64,000 bases of DNA from the NCBI RefSeq assembly GCF_026341815.1, contig NZ_JAPENX010000001.1:434001-498000 (forward strand), given 5' to 3'. The notes under the pieces were generated by a model, which was not told the DNA's origin, did no database searches, and worked only from the letters and a program-made list of their open reading frames with translations. How positions within the stretch are numbered: position 1 is the first letter of the stretch; every line of letters begins with the position of its first letter. Source of the stretch: Streptomyces sp. NBC_00572. Lineage in GTDB: Bacteria > Actinomycetota > Actinomycetes > Streptomycetales > Streptomycetaceae. The position numbers and the translations under genes are program-made. Below are positions 33,593 through 41,884 of the stretch, in pieces.

Positions 33593-35041
33593 TCACTTCT
33601 TGCGGCTGCGCTTCTCGCGCACGCGCACCGAGATGTGGATCGGGGTGCCCTCGAAGCCGAACTCCTCGCGGAGGCGACGCTCGATGAAGCGGCGGTAGCC
33701 GGCCTCCAGGAAGCCCGAGGCGAAGAGCACGAAGCGGGGCGGCTTGGTGCCCGCCTGCGTACCGAACAGGATGCGGGGCTGCTTGCCGCCGCGGATCGGG
33801 TGCGGGTGGGCCGCGACGATCTCACCGAGGAAGGCGTTCAGCCGGCCGGTGGGGACGCGGGTCTCCCAGCCGGCGAGCGCGGTCTCGATGGCCGGGACCA
33901 GCTTCTCCATGTGGCGGCCGGTCTTGGCGGAGACGTTGACCCGGGGCGCCCAGGCGACCTGCTGCATCTCGGTCTCGATCTCGCGCTCGAGGTAGTAGCG
34001 GCGCTCCTCGTCCAGCTCGTCCCACTTGTTGTAGGCGATGACGATGGCGCGGCCCGACTCGACCGCCGTCGTGATGATGCGCTGGTCCTGGACCGAGATG
34101 TTGTCGGTGGTGTCGATGAGGATGACGGCCACCTCCGCCTTCTCGATGGCGGCCGCGGTCCGCAGGGAGGCGTAGTAGTCCGCGCCCTCCTGGAGGTGGA
34201 CCTTCTTGCGGATGCCGGCGGTGTCGACGAACTTCCACGTCACACCGCCGAGCTCGATGAGCTCGTCGACCGGGTCGCGGGTGGTGCCGGCCAGCTCGTT
34301 GACGACCACCCGGTCCTCGCCCGCCACCTTGTTGAGCAGGGAGGACTTGCCGACGTTGGGGCGGCCGATGAGGGCGATGCGGCGCGGGCCGCCGACGGCG
34401 TTGCCGAAGCGCTGCTCGGGGGCCTCGGGCAGCGCCTTCAGGACCTCGTCGAGAAGGTCGCCGGTGCCGCGTCCGTGCAGCGAGGAGACGGGGAACGGCT
34501 CGCCGAGGCCCAGGGACCAGAGCATGGTGGCGTCGGCCTCACCGGACTGTCCGTCGACCTTGTTGGCGGCGAGGACGACCGGCTTCCCGGAGCGGCGGAG
34601 CAGCCTGACGACGGCCTCGTCGGTGTCGGTGGCGCCGACGGTGGCGTCCACGACGAAGAGACAGGCGTCGGCGGCCTCGATGGCGTACTCGGCCTGGGCG
34701 GCGACGGAGGCGTCGATGCCGAGGACGTCCTGCTCCCAGCCGCCGGTGTCGACGACCTTGAAGCGGCGCCCGGCCCATTCGGCCTCGTAGGTGACGCGGT
34801 CGCGGGTGACGCCCGGCTTGTCCTCGACGACGGCCTCACGGCGGCCGATGATGCGGTTCACCAGGGTCGACTTGCCGACGTTCGGGCGGCCGACGACGGC
34901 GAGGACGGGAAGCGGGCCGTGGCCGGCCTCCTCGATCGCGCCCTCGACCTCTTCGACGTCGAAGCCTTCTTCGGAGGCGAGCTCCATGAACTCCGCGTAC
35001 TCGGCGTCGCCAAGTGCCCCGTGGTCGTGCTGGTCGTTCAT
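33593..35041 (-). CDS. der: Ribosome-assembly GTPase Der (EngA)
   Basis: A 482-residue essential GTPase with two tandem G domains, needed for 50S ribosome maturation. G domain 1 has G1 GRPNVGKST (around 51), G3 DTGGW and G4 NKVD; G domain 2 has [13 protein letters not shown] and NKWD. A C-terminal KH-like domain follows, ending in the basic REKRSRKK tail. An acidic N-terminal extension of about 45 residues ([17 protein letters not shown]) is typical of actinobacteria. The ATG at 35041 ends a run of cmk and plsC genes; 70 bp separate it from plsC. Confidence 0.96.
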   Translation of the reverse strand: MNDQHDHGALGDAEYAEFMELASEEGFDVEEVEGAIEEAGHGPLPVLAVVGRPNVGKSTLVNRIIGRREAVVEDKPGVTRDRVTYEAEWAGRRFKVVDTGGWEQDVLGIDASVAAQAEYAIEAADACLFVVDATVGATDTDEAVVRLLRRSGKPVVLAANKVDGQSGEADATMLWSLGLGEPFPVSSLHGRGTGDLLDEVLKALPEAPEQRFGNAVGGPRRIALIGRPNVGKSSLLNKVAGEDRVVVNELAGTTRDPVDELIELGGVTWKFVDTAGIRKKVHLQEGADYYASLRTAAAIEKAEVAVILIDTTDNISVQDQRIITTAVESGRAIVIAYNKWDELDEERRYYLEREIETEMQQVAWAPRVNVSAKTGRHMEKLVPAIETALAGWETRVPTGRLNAFLGEIVAAHPHPIRGGKQPRILFGTQAGTKPPRFVLFASGFLEAGYRRFIERRLREEFGFEGTPIHISVRVREKRSRKK

Positions 35042-35070
35042 GAAGTCCGTTCCTTGATCATTCGTGGTCG

Positions 35071-35096
35071 GTGGGTCCCCGGGCCGCGGGGCCCAC
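35071..35096. other. Stem-loop between plsC-like and der genes
   Basis: GTGGG-T-CCCCG, loop GGC, CGGGG-C-CCAC: about 10 paired bases with one mismatch. It lies inside the leftward operon and may be a weak terminator or processing site that sets der expression. Confidence 0.4.
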
Positions 35097-35111
35097 TACT
35101 GAAAGTCTCGC

Positions 35112-35756
35112 TCAGCGCCCGGTGAGGCGCCTGGCGTTTTCCAGGTGGTCGGTGAGCTTCCCCTGGATTCGTACGGTGGCCTCGTCGAGCGCCTTGCGGG
35201 TGCGCCGGCCGGAGCCGTCCCCCGCGTCGAAGGCGTCACCGAAGACGACGTCGACGCGGGCGCGCAGCGGAGGCAGTGCCTTGACCAACCGTCCGCGGCG
35301 CTCCGTGCTTCCCAGCACGGCGACCGGGACGATCGGCGCGCCGCTGCGGACGGCGAAGTACGCGAGGCCCGCGCGGAGCGAGGCGAAGTCGCCGTCGCCC
35401 CGGGTGCCCTCGGGGAAGATCCCGAGGACGCCGCCCTGCTCCAGGACGCCCAGGGCGTTGCCTATCGCGGTGCGGTCGGTGCTGTCACGGTCCACCTTGA
35501 GCTGCCCGATGCCCTCCAGGAAGCTGCCGAGCGGGCCGACGAACGCCTCCTTCTTGATGAGGAAGTGCACGGGGCGCGGTGCGGTGCCCATGAGCATGGG
35601 GCCGTCGATGTTGTGCGCGTGGTTGACGGCGAAGATGGCGGGGCCGGAGGTCGGCACCCGCCAGGCGCCGAGGACGCGCGGCTTCCAGAAGCCGTACATC
35701 AGTCCGATGCCGATGCGTCGGCCGACGGCGGCGCCCCTCCCGGAGGGCAGGGTCAC
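35112..35756 (-). CDS. 1-acyl-glycerol-3-phosphate acyltransferase (PlsC family)
   Basis: A 214-residue membrane-associated acyltransferase of phospholipid synthesis. Motif I is NHAHNID (H-x4-D, catalytic), followed by the acceptor-binding motif FPEGTRGDGDF and a typical VPVAVLGS strand. It transfers an acyl chain to lysophosphatidic acid or a related lipid. GTG 35756 overlaps the cmk stop (GTGA), so translation is coupled. The cmk-plsC-der arrangement is common in actinobacteria. Confidence 0.88.
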   Translation of the reverse strand: MTLPSGRGAAVGRRIGIGLMYGFWKPRVLGAWRVPTSGPAIFAVNHAHNIDGPMLMGTAPRPVHFLIKKEAFVGPLGSFLEGIGQLKVDRDSTDRTAIGNALGVLEQGGVLGIFPEGTRGDGDFASLRAGLAYFAVRSGAPIVPVAVLGSTERRGRLVKALPPLRARVDVVFGDAFDAGDGSGRRTRKALDEATVRIQGKLTDHLENARRLTGR

Positions 35757-36427
35757 TTCGCGTCCGCCCTCTTCTCGTCCACCAGGGTGACGACGCACTC
35801 GATGACCTGGTCGAGCGTGAGCTCGGTGGTGTCGACCTCGACGGCGTCGTCGGCCTTGGCGAGCGGGGAGGTCTTCCGGCTGGAGTCGGCCGCGTCCCGC
35901 TTGATCAGGGCTTCCTTCGTCGCGTGCACGTCGACGCCCTTGAGCTCGCCGGAGCGGCGGGCGGCGCGGGCCTCGGGCGAGGCGGTGAGGAAGATCTTCA
36001 GGTCGGCGTCGGGGAGGACGGTGGTGCCGATGTCCCGGCCCTCGACGACGATGCCGTGCTCGGCGCCCTTGGCGATGGTCCGCTGGAGGTCGGTGATGAG
36101 CTCCCGCACCTCGGGGACGGCGCTGACGGCGCTGACCTTGGAGGTGACCTCTTCGGTACGGATGGGTCCGGCGGCGTCGGCTCCGTCGACGGTGATGGTG
36201 GGCCGCGCCGGGTCGGTGCCGGAGACGATGACCGGCTTGGCGGCGGCGTTGGCGACGGCTTCGGCGTCGTGGACGTCCACGCCGTTGCTGATCATCCACC
36301 AGGTGATCGCCCGGTACTGGGCGCCGGTGTCGAGGTAGCTCAGACCCAGCTTGGCGGCGACCGCCTTCGAGGTGCTGGACTTGCCCGTGCCGGAGGGCCC
36401 GTCGATGGCGACGATCACGGATTCCAC
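35753..36427 (-). CDS. cmk: Cytidylate kinase
   Basis: A 224-residue (d)CMP kinase that makes CDP for nucleic acid and lipid synthesis. The P-loop is GPSGTGKSS near residue 9, with the CMP-binding DTGAQYRA block and the conserved GRDIGTTVLPDADLKIFLTAS and RRDAADSSR-like regions. The GTG at 36427 (MESVIVAIDGPS) is chosen to match the usual N-terminus, with GGAAGG about 10 nt upstream; a longer frame would add 26 unsupported residues. It is coupled to the plsC-like gene. Confidence 0.93.
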   Translation of the reverse strand: MESVIVAIDGPSGTGKSSTSKAVAAKLGLSYLDTGAQYRAITWWMISNGVDVHDAEAVANAAAKPVIVSGTDPARPTITVDGADAAGPIRTEEVTSKVSAVSAVPEVRELITDLQRTIAKGAEHGIVVEGRDIGTTVLPDADLKIFLTASPEARAARRSGELKGVDVHATKEALIKRDAADSSRKTSPLAKADDAVEVDTTELTLDQVIECVVTLVDEKRADAK

Positions 36428-36586
36428 GGTGGGAACACCTTCCTGGGGTGAGTGGCAGGACCCGGCGGGGATGCAAGGGACCTCCCCAAGGTTACCGAGT
36501 CCCACGCACCCGTTCGGCCCAGCCCGTGCCGGGGCCGGGCGGAGGCGCCCCCTGGGCGCTCCCTCGCCCCCGCCAGGGCCCTGCCG

Positions 36587-37675
36587 TCAGCTCGTCCGCA
36601 GGGCCCAGCCCCGCTCCTGGAGGGCCGCGCCGAGGACGGGGGCGGCCGAGGGCTCCACCATGAGCTGGACGAGACCCGCCTGCTGGCCGGTCGCGTGCTC
36701 GATGCGGACGTCCTCGATGTTGACCCCCGCGCGGCCCGCGTCGGCGAAGATGCGGGCCAGCTCGCCCGGCTGGTCGCTGATGAGGACGGCGACGGTCTCG
36801 TAGACCGTGGGGGCGGCGCCGTGCTTGCCGGGGACGCGGGAGCGGCCGGCGTTGCCGCGGCGCAGGACGTCCTCGACGCCCAGGGCGCCGTCCCGGCGCT
36901 TCTCCTCGTCGGCGGACTGGAGGGAGCGCAGGGCGCGGACGGTCTCGTCGAGGTCGGCGGCGACACCGGAGAGCACGTCGGCGACGGGTCCGGGGTTGGC
37001 GGAGAGGATGTCGATCCACATGCGCGGGTCGGAGGCCGCGATCCGGGTGACGTCCCGGATGCCCTGCCCGCAGAGGCGTACGGCCGACTCCTCGGCCTCC
37101 TCCAGGCGCGCGGCGACCATCGACGACACGAGCTGCGGGGTGTGGGACACCAGGGCGACCGCCCGGTCGTGGGCGTCGGCGTCCATGACGACGGGGACGG
37201 CCCGGCACAGCGCGACGAGCTCCAGGGCGAGGTTCAGGACCTCGGTGTCGGTGTCCCGGGTCGGGGTGAGGACCCAGGGCCGCCCCTCGAAGAGGTCAGC
37301 GGTCGCGGCGAGCGGGCCGGAGCGTTCCTTGCCGGCCATGGGGTGCGTACCGATGTACGGGGTGAGGTCGAGGCCCAGGGCCTCCAGCTCGCGCTTGGGG
37401 CCGCCCTTGACGCTGGCCACGTCGAGGTAGCCGCGGCCGAGCCCGGCGGTCATGGCCTCGGCGAGGGTGGCGGCCACGTGCGCCGGGGGTACGGCGACGA
37501 TGACGAGGTCGACGGGGCCCGCGGGCTCCTCGTCGGTGCCGGCGCCGAGCGCGGCGGCCGTGCTGGCGCGCGCCGGGTCGTGGTCGCGCAGATGGACGGT
37601 GACGCCCCGGCCGGCGAGGGCGATCGCCGCGGAGGTGCCGATCAGTCCGGTGCCGATGACGAGCGCTGTTCTCAC
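36587..37675 (-). CDS. tyrA: Prephenate dehydrogenase
   Basis: A 362-residue NAD-dependent enzyme of tyrosine synthesis (prephenate to 4-hydroxyphenylpyruvate). An N-terminal Rossmann motif GTGLIGTS (8-15), conserved GTHPMAGKERSG with the catalytic His, and a C-terminal ACT-like domain (ETVAVLISDQPGELARIFADAG, about 285-350) that may sense tyrosine. The GTG at 37675 overlaps the TGA of aroH (GTGA), so chorismate mutase and dehydrogenase are made together. Confidence 0.94.
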   Translation of the reverse strand: MRTALVIGTGLIGTSAAIALAGRGVTVHLRDHDPARASTAAALGAGTDEEPAGPVDLVIVAVPPAHVAATLAEAMTAGLGRGYLDVASVKGGPKRELEALGLDLTPYIGTHPMAGKERSGPLAATADLFEGRPWVLTPTRDTDTEVLNLALELVALCRAVPVVMDADAHDRAVALVSHTPQLVSSMVAARLEEAEESAVRLCGQGIRDVTRIAASDPRMWIDILSANPGPVADVLSGVAADLDETVRALRSLQSADEEKRRDGALGVEDVLRRGNAGRSRVPGKHGAAPTVYETVAVLISDQPGELARIFADAGRAGVNIEDVRIEHATGQQAGLVQLMVEPSAAPVLGAALQERGWALRTS

Positions 37676-38034
37676 TGGGCGATGTCCTTGCGCAGAGCGG
37701 CCGCGGCGCCGAGGTAGACGTGCGCGATCCGTGACTTGGGGAGTTCGGTCTCGACGTGGGCGAGGAGCCGGACGACCCTCGGCATGGCGCCCTCGATGTC
37801 GAGTTCCTGCGCGCAGATCAAGGGGACGTCGACGATGCCGATCCGGCGGGCCGCGGCGGCGGGGAAGTCGCTGTGGAGGTCGGGCGTGGCCGTGAACCAG
37901 ATGCTGATGAGGTCGTCGGCGCCGAGCCCGTTGCGTTCGAGGACGGCGGTGAGCAGCTCTTCGACCTGCTCACTCATGTGCCCGGCCTCGTCCCGCTCCA
38001 GCTGGACGGCTCCTCGGACCGCTCGTACCGCCAC
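37672..38034 (-). CDS. aroH: Chorismate mutase, AroH type
   Basis: A 120-residue monofunctional chorismate mutase of the trimeric BsCM (AroH) fold, converting chorismate to prephenate. Conserved blocks: VRAVRGAVQLERDE, FTATPDLHSDFPA, and a CAQELDIEGAMPRVVR region with the active-site Arg and Glu. GTG 38034 is chosen because AAGGAG lies 6 nt upstream and the resulting N-terminus aligns with B. subtilis AroH; the longer ATG at 38058 adds eight unsupported residues. It is coupled to tyrA. Confidence 0.92.
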   Translation of the reverse strand: MAVRAVRGAVQLERDEAGHMSEQVEELLTAVLERNGLGADDLISIWFTATPDLHSDFPAAAARRIGIVDVPLICAQELDIEGAMPRVVRLLAHVETELPKSRIAHVYLGAAAALRKDIAQ

Positions 38035-38140
38035 GTCGTGCTCCTTCGCCTGCGTCATTGCTCCGATCAGCCTAGTCAGCGGTGGGGACGCGGCGTCGCG
38101 GCGCCCGCCCTCCGAGACGGAGGGCGGGCGGCGGGCGCGG

Positions 38141-38305
38141 TCAGAGCTGCTGCTGCCGGATGATGTCCTCCAGGGAGCCCTGGGGCACCGAGCCGTTCGG
38201 GGTCAGTCTGTCGACGGCCTGCGGCAGCGAGCGGGCGATCTGGTCGGCGGCCTCCTGCGGGGTCGTTTCCCGCCATGGTTCTGCCTTTCGTCCGGTTCGG
38301 AACAC
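38141..38305 (-). CDS. Small hypothetical protein (about 54 residues)
   Basis: A short frame ending ...VPQGSLEDIIRQQQL, with an amphipathic helix (ETTPQEAADQIARSLPQAVDRL). Streptomyces genomes seem to carry similar small proteins near aroH. Starts are uncertain: GTG 38305 (54 aa) or GTG 38317 (58 aa), neither with a good Shine-Dalgarno. Function unknown. Confidence 0.45.
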   Translation of the reverse strand: MFRTGRKAEPWRETTPQEAADQIARSLPQAVDRLTPNGSVPQGSLEDIIRQQQL

Positions 38306-38385
38306 GCTCAATGTCACTCGAACCGGGGCGTTCCGCCACTCGGGGTACATCCCCGGCCACGGAACCGCACGGTAGAAAGGTCGGC

Positions 38386-38721
38386 ATGTTGCTGCACGTC
38401 GTACCGCTGGCCGACTGGTCGGCCGCCCCCGATGCCCCGTACGCCCCGCCGTCCCTCGCCGCCGAGGGCTTCGTCCACTGCTCTCCGGACGAGGCCGCGG
38501 CCCTCGTGATCGCCGACGCCCGCTACCGGGACGTGCCGGGCCCGCTCCTGGTGCTCGTGATCGACGAGGAGCGGCTGGCCGGGGAGGTCCGCCGGGAGGG
38601 TTCGGGGGAGGTGCTCTTCCCGCATGTGTACGGGCCGATCGAGCGGGAGGCGGTGACCTCGGTCCTGGAGGTACGGCGGGACGCGGACGGCCGTGCGAGG
38701 GAGCTGACCCCCTGGGTGTAG
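38386..38721 (+). CDS. DUF952 family protein
   Basis: A 111-residue DUF952 protein: an LLHVVPLADW start, the block LAAEGFVHCSPDEAA, and the FPHVYGPIEREAV end are family signatures. Function is not known, though the fold has been compared with ADP-ribosyltransferase-like or glutathione-transferase-like proteins. A TAGAAA hexamer 7 nt before the ATG suggests leaderless transcription; AAAGG is also close. Neighbours are a Rieske protein and nucleotidyltransferases. Confidence 0.8.
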   Translation: MLLHVVPLADWSAAPDAPYAPPSLAAEGFVHCSPDEAAALVIADARYRDVPGPLLVLVIDEERLAGEVRREGSGEVLFPHVYGPIEREAVTSVLEVRRDADGRARELTPWV

Positions 38722-38765
38722 GCGTGTTGCGGGACCCGGCGGCTCCGCGGCGCCAAGGTGGCCGT

Positions 38766-39296
38766 ATGACTTCACGCGTCACGAACCTGACTTCACGCGC
38801 CGCGAGCCGCCGCACCGTCCTGGTCGGCGCCGCGGCCCTGACGGCGGGCTGCGGCTCGGACGACGGAGGCGACGGCGGTACGACCACCAGCGCCCCGGCC
38901 TCCCCGAGCGACACCGCCGGCACGAGCGCGGCGGCCACCCCCGGCACGAGTGCGCCGGCCACCCCGAGCGCCACCGCCGAGACGAGCGCCTCCCCCGTCG
39001 CCCCCAGTGGCAAGGCCCTGGCCAAGACCTCCGACATCCCGGTGGGCGGGGGCACCGTCTTCGACGCGGAGAAGGTGGTCGTCACCCAGCCCACGGCCGG
39101 GGAGTTCAAGGCGTTCTCCGCGATCTGCACCCACCAGGGCTGTCTGGTGAACAAGGTCGCCGACGGCACCATCGACTGCCCCTGTCACGGCTCCAAGTAC
39201 CGCATCACCGACGCCGCGGTGGTGGCGGGACCGGCTCCCCGCCCGCTGCCGGCCGAGCAGATCACCGTCTCGGGCGACTCGATCACCCTCGTGTAG
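38766..39296 (+). CDS. Rieske [2Fe-2S] protein with Tat signal
   Basis: A 176-residue exported electron-transfer protein. The Tat motif SRRTVLVG and a possible lipobox (TAGC, Cys29) indicate folded export and lipid anchoring. A Ser/Thr/Ala/Pro-rich linker (31-82) precedes the Rieske domain: Cys121-Thr-His123 and Cys138-Pro-Cys-His141 bind the cluster, with Cys126-Cys140 as the disulfide. It resembles small soluble Rieske domains rather than the QcrA subunit, as it lacks extra membrane segments. Its redox partner is unknown; none is adjacent. Confidence 0.88.
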   Translation: MTSRVTNLTSRAASRRTVLVGAAALTAGCGSDDGGDGGTTTSAPASPSDTAGTSAAATPGTSAPATPSATAETSASPVAPSGKALAKTSDIPVGGGTVFDAEKVVVTQPTAGEFKAFSAICTHQGCLVNKVADGTIDCPCHGSKYRITDAAVVAGPAPRPLPAEQITVSGDSITLV

Positions 39297-39336
39297 CCCT
39301 GACATAGCCCTGTCATAGCCCTGCCGTAGCCTGACC
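39293..39336 (+). repeat. 11-bp tandem repeat, four units
   Basis: GTAGCCCTGAC, ATAGCCCTGTC, ATAGCCCTGCC and the imperfect GTAGCCTGACC follow one another at 11-bp spacing, one helical turn. The repeat overlaps the Rieske stop codon and ends 3 bp before the next ATG. The last TAGCCT could serve as a -10. Confidence 0.75.
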
Positions 39337-39339
39337 GGC

Positions 39340-40029
39340 ATGACTCCGGACGAGCTGGTGCGCGAACACACGATCTACTCCTGTGTGATGGGCTCACGCG
39401 CCTTCGGTCTCGCGACCGAGGGCAGCGACACCGACGTCCGGGGCGTGTACCTCGCCCCGACGCCGTTGTTCTGGCACTTCGACAAGCCCCCCGCGCATGT
39501 GGAGGGGCCGGGCGAGGAGCAGTTCAGCTGGGAGCTGGAACGCTTCTGCGAGCTGGCCCTGCGCAACAACCCGAACGTCCTGGAGTGTCTCCACTCCCCC
39601 GTGGTCGAGCACGTCGACGACCTCGGCCGCGAACTGCTCTCGCTGCGTGGCGCCTTCCTCTCCCGGCAGGCCCACCAGACCTTCGTCCGCTACGCGGGCG
39701 GGCAGCGCCGCAAGCTCGACGCGGACGTGCGCCAGTACGGCCACCCCCGCTGGAAGCACGCCATGCACCTGCTGCGCCTGCTGACCAGCTGCCGGGACCT
39801 GCTGCGCTCGGGCGAGCTCCGGATCGACGTCGGCGAGGAGCGCGAGCGTCTCCTCGCGGTCAAGCGCGGCGAGGTGTCCTGGCCCGAGGTCGAGTCCTGG
39901 ATGAACCGTCTCCAGGAGGAGGCCGACCACGCCCTCGACGCGACCCCGCTCCCGGCCGCCCCGGACCACGCGCGCGTGCAGGACTTCCTGATCCGCGCGC
40001 GCCGCGCCTCGGCGACGGACGTGCGCTAG
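39340..40029 (+). CDS. Nucleotidyltransferase, DNA polymerase beta superfamily (RlaP-like, PF10127)
   Basis: A 229-residue protein with the MNT-fold signature GSRAFGLATEGSDTDVRGV near residues 18-36, giving the G-S...D-x-D site that binds Mg2+ and NTP. The helical C-terminal part (HPRWKHAMHLLRLL, R-R-K-L-D) matches the RlaP/YcgL-like branch linked with RNA repair in some bacteria. The substrate is not known. ATG follows a TAGCCT hexamer by 8 nt and has no Shine-Dalgarno, suggesting a leaderless mRNA. It converges on a paralogue at 40079, 49 bp between stops. Confidence 0.8.
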   Translation: MTPDELVREHTIYSCVMGSRAFGLATEGSDTDVRGVYLAPTPLFWHFDKPPAHVEGPGEEQFSWELERFCELALRNNPNVLECLHSPVVEHVDDLGRELLSLRGAFLSRQAHQTFVRYAGGQRRKLDADVRQYGHPRWKHAMHLLRLLTSCRDLLRSGELRIDVGEERERLLAVKRGEVSWPEVESWMNRLQEEADHALDATPLPAAPDHARVQDFLIRARRASATDVR

Positions 40030-40078
40030 GGGGCGTGCCGGGCGCCGCGGGCGCTGTGCGGGACTTTCGAAACACCCC

Positions 40079-40849
40079 CTAGCTGCTCTTCGACCGGGCC
40101 CGTACGACCAGATCGTGCAGCAGGTCGTGGGCCCGTACCGCCGTCTCCCCCAGAGCGGACGCGGCCTGCGCCTCGTCCAGGACCCCGTGCAGGACTTCGG
40201 TCTCCGCCCGTACGTCCTCGATCGCCAGGTCCGCGAGCCCGTGTTCCGCCGCCGCCTTCGCCTCGACGAGGTCGGGCAGCCGGGCCGGCGCCTCGGCGAC
40301 CTCCTCGACCAGGGTCGGCAGATGGGCCTGCACCTCGCCCGACCTCATCAGGTGGATGCCGGTGAGCAGCGCCCGGTAGGTGTAGAGCAGCGGCTTGAGC
40401 TCCCCGCTGCTCTCGAAGAGCCGCCACTGCGTCCCGGCGAAGCCCCGGTAGTGGTGGGCGTGGTGGGAGGTGAGCACCTCGGGCACGAGGGAGACCAGCT
40501 CCGCGTGGGTCTCCGTGGTGTGCGCGACGAGCGGGGAGGTGAGCTGCTCCAGGACGTAGCCGTTGCGGCGCAGCATCAGCCGGGCGAGCTTCCGCAGGTC
40601 GTGCGTGACGAGGTCCATCTCGACGCCGTCCCGGTCCCACATCCGGCTGCGGGTCTCCTCGGGTTCGCGCAGCCCGATGAGCGCGTCCACCGGCAGCAGG
40701 TGCGCACCGCGCAGGTCCACGTCCGAGTCGCGGGACGGGAACCCGTACAGGTGCGCGCCGGAGACCGTCGCGAAGAGCAGGGGGTCGGGCTGCTCGGCCA
40801 CGACGGCGGTGAGGTCCACGTGTTGTGAGGGGTCGAGAGTGAGCGTCAT
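40079..40849 (-). CDS. Nucleotidyltransferase, DNA polymerase beta superfamily (RlaP-like)
   Basis: A 256-residue paralogue of the convergent gene. The signature is VSGAHLYGFPSRDSDVDLRG (residues 29-48): the G-S pair reads G-A but D-x-D is intact. It has LRKLARLMLRRNGYVLEQL and HYRGFAGTQWR regions like the family. It is the last gene of the leftward pnuC-nadR-nrtR-hydrolase operon, only 3 bp after the ADP-ribosylglycohydrolase stop. A role in modifying or repairing RNA or in nucleotide signalling is conceivable but unproven. Confidence 0.8.
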   Translation of the reverse strand: MTLTLDPSQHVDLTAVVAEQPDPLLFATVSGAHLYGFPSRDSDVDLRGAHLLPVDALIGLREPEETRSRMWDRDGVEMDLVTHDLRKLARLMLRRNGYVLEQLTSPLVAHTTETHAELVSLVPEVLTSHHAHHYRGFAGTQWRLFESSGELKPLLYTYRALLTGIHLMRSGEVQAHLPTLVEEVAEAPARLPDLVEAKAAAEHGLADLAIEDVRAETEVLHGVLDEAQAASALGETAVRAHDLLHDLVVRARSKSS

Positions 40850-40852
40850 GGG

Positions 40853-41884
40853 TCAAGCGTCCCAGAGCGCGCCGAAGGTCAGCAGGTCGCTCCGGTACTC
40901 GATGTGCTCCTCCCACTCCTTCGGCCAGGCGTCCGCGCCGAGGTGGGCGCCGGCGAAGGCGCCCGCGAGAGCGGCGATCGAGTCGGAGTCGCCCCGGGTG
41001 CAGGCGGCCCGGCGCAGGACGGTGAGGGGCTCGTCGGGGAAGAGCAGGAAGCTGAGGAGCCCGGTCGTGAGGGCCTCCTCGGCGATCCAGCCGTCACCGG
41101 TGTACGTGCAGGGGTCGAGCTCCGGGTCCGCCGTGCGCTGGACGGCGTCGAGGCGTTCCAGGACGGCCAGGCACTCGTCCCAGCCGCGCTCGATGAAGTG
41201 CCGGGCGGAGGGGTCCTGGGAACGGGTCCAGAGGTCGCCGAGCCAGTGCTCGTGGTAGCGGGAGCGGTTCTCGTACGCGTACGAGCGCAACTGTCCGACC
41301 AGTCCGGCCGGGTCCACGCCCTGGGCGAGGAGGTGGACGGCGCGGGCGGTGAGGTCGGAGGCGGCGAGCCCGGTCGGGTGGCCGTGGGTCAGGGCCGCCT
41401 GGAGCTGCGCGGCGCCGGCCCGCTGCTCCTCGCTCAGCCCCGGGACGAGCCCGATGGGTGTGACCCGCATGTTGGCGCCGCAGCCCTTGGAGCCGATCTG
41501 GCTCGCGTCCTGCCAGAGCCGGTCGCCGTCGAGGAGCGCACAGGCGCGGAGGCAGGTGTTGCCGGGGGCGCGGTTGTTCTCGGGTGAGTGGTACCAGTCG
41601 ACGAACTCGTCCCGTACGGGCCCGGCGAGGCCCTGCGGGGCGAGCACTCCGTGGTCCATCGCGGTCCGGATGCCCCGGGCGAAGGCGAGCGCCATCTGGG
41701 TGTCGTCGGTGACGTACGCCTTCCCGTCGCGGACGGGCAGCGGCATCTCCCGCCAGGGCCCGACCTTCGCGAGGATCGAGGGCACGTCGTTGAACTCGGT
41801 CGGGAAGCCCAGCGCGTCGCCGAGCGCCAGCCCGATCAGGGAGCCGGTCGCGGCCCGCTTGACGGCGGTGCGGGTGAGGTTCAC
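40853..41884 (-). CDS. ADP-ribosylglycohydrolase family protein
   Basis: A 343-residue DraG/ARH-type hydrolase that removes ADP-ribose from proteins, nucleic acids or small molecules using two Mg2+ ions. Metal motifs are intact: TDDTQMALAF near residue 60 and RGDSDSIAALAGAFAGAHLG near the C-terminus (D-x-D). The N-terminal GSLIGLALGDALGFPTEF is diagnostic. GTG 41884 overlaps the nrtR stop (GTGA), so it is coupled to a repressor whose known effector is ADP-ribose. GGAAGGA is upstream. The target is unknown; no ADP-ribosyltransferase is seen close by. Confidence 0.9.
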   Translation of the reverse strand: MNLTRTAVKRAATGSLIGLALGDALGFPTEFNDVPSILAKVGPWREMPLPVRDGKAYVTDDTQMALAFARGIRTAMDHGVLAPQGLAGPVRDEFVDWYHSPENNRAPGNTCLRACALLDGDRLWQDASQIGSKGCGANMRVTPIGLVPGLSEEQRAGAAQLQAALTHGHPTGLAASDLTARAVHLLAQGVDPAGLVGQLRSYAYENRSRYHEHWLGDLWTRSQDPSARHFIERGWDECLAVLERLDAVQRTADPELDPCTYTGDGWIAEEALTTGLLSFLLFPDEPLTVLRRAACTRGDSDSIAALAGAFAGAHLGADAWPKEWEEHIEYRSDLLTFGALWDA

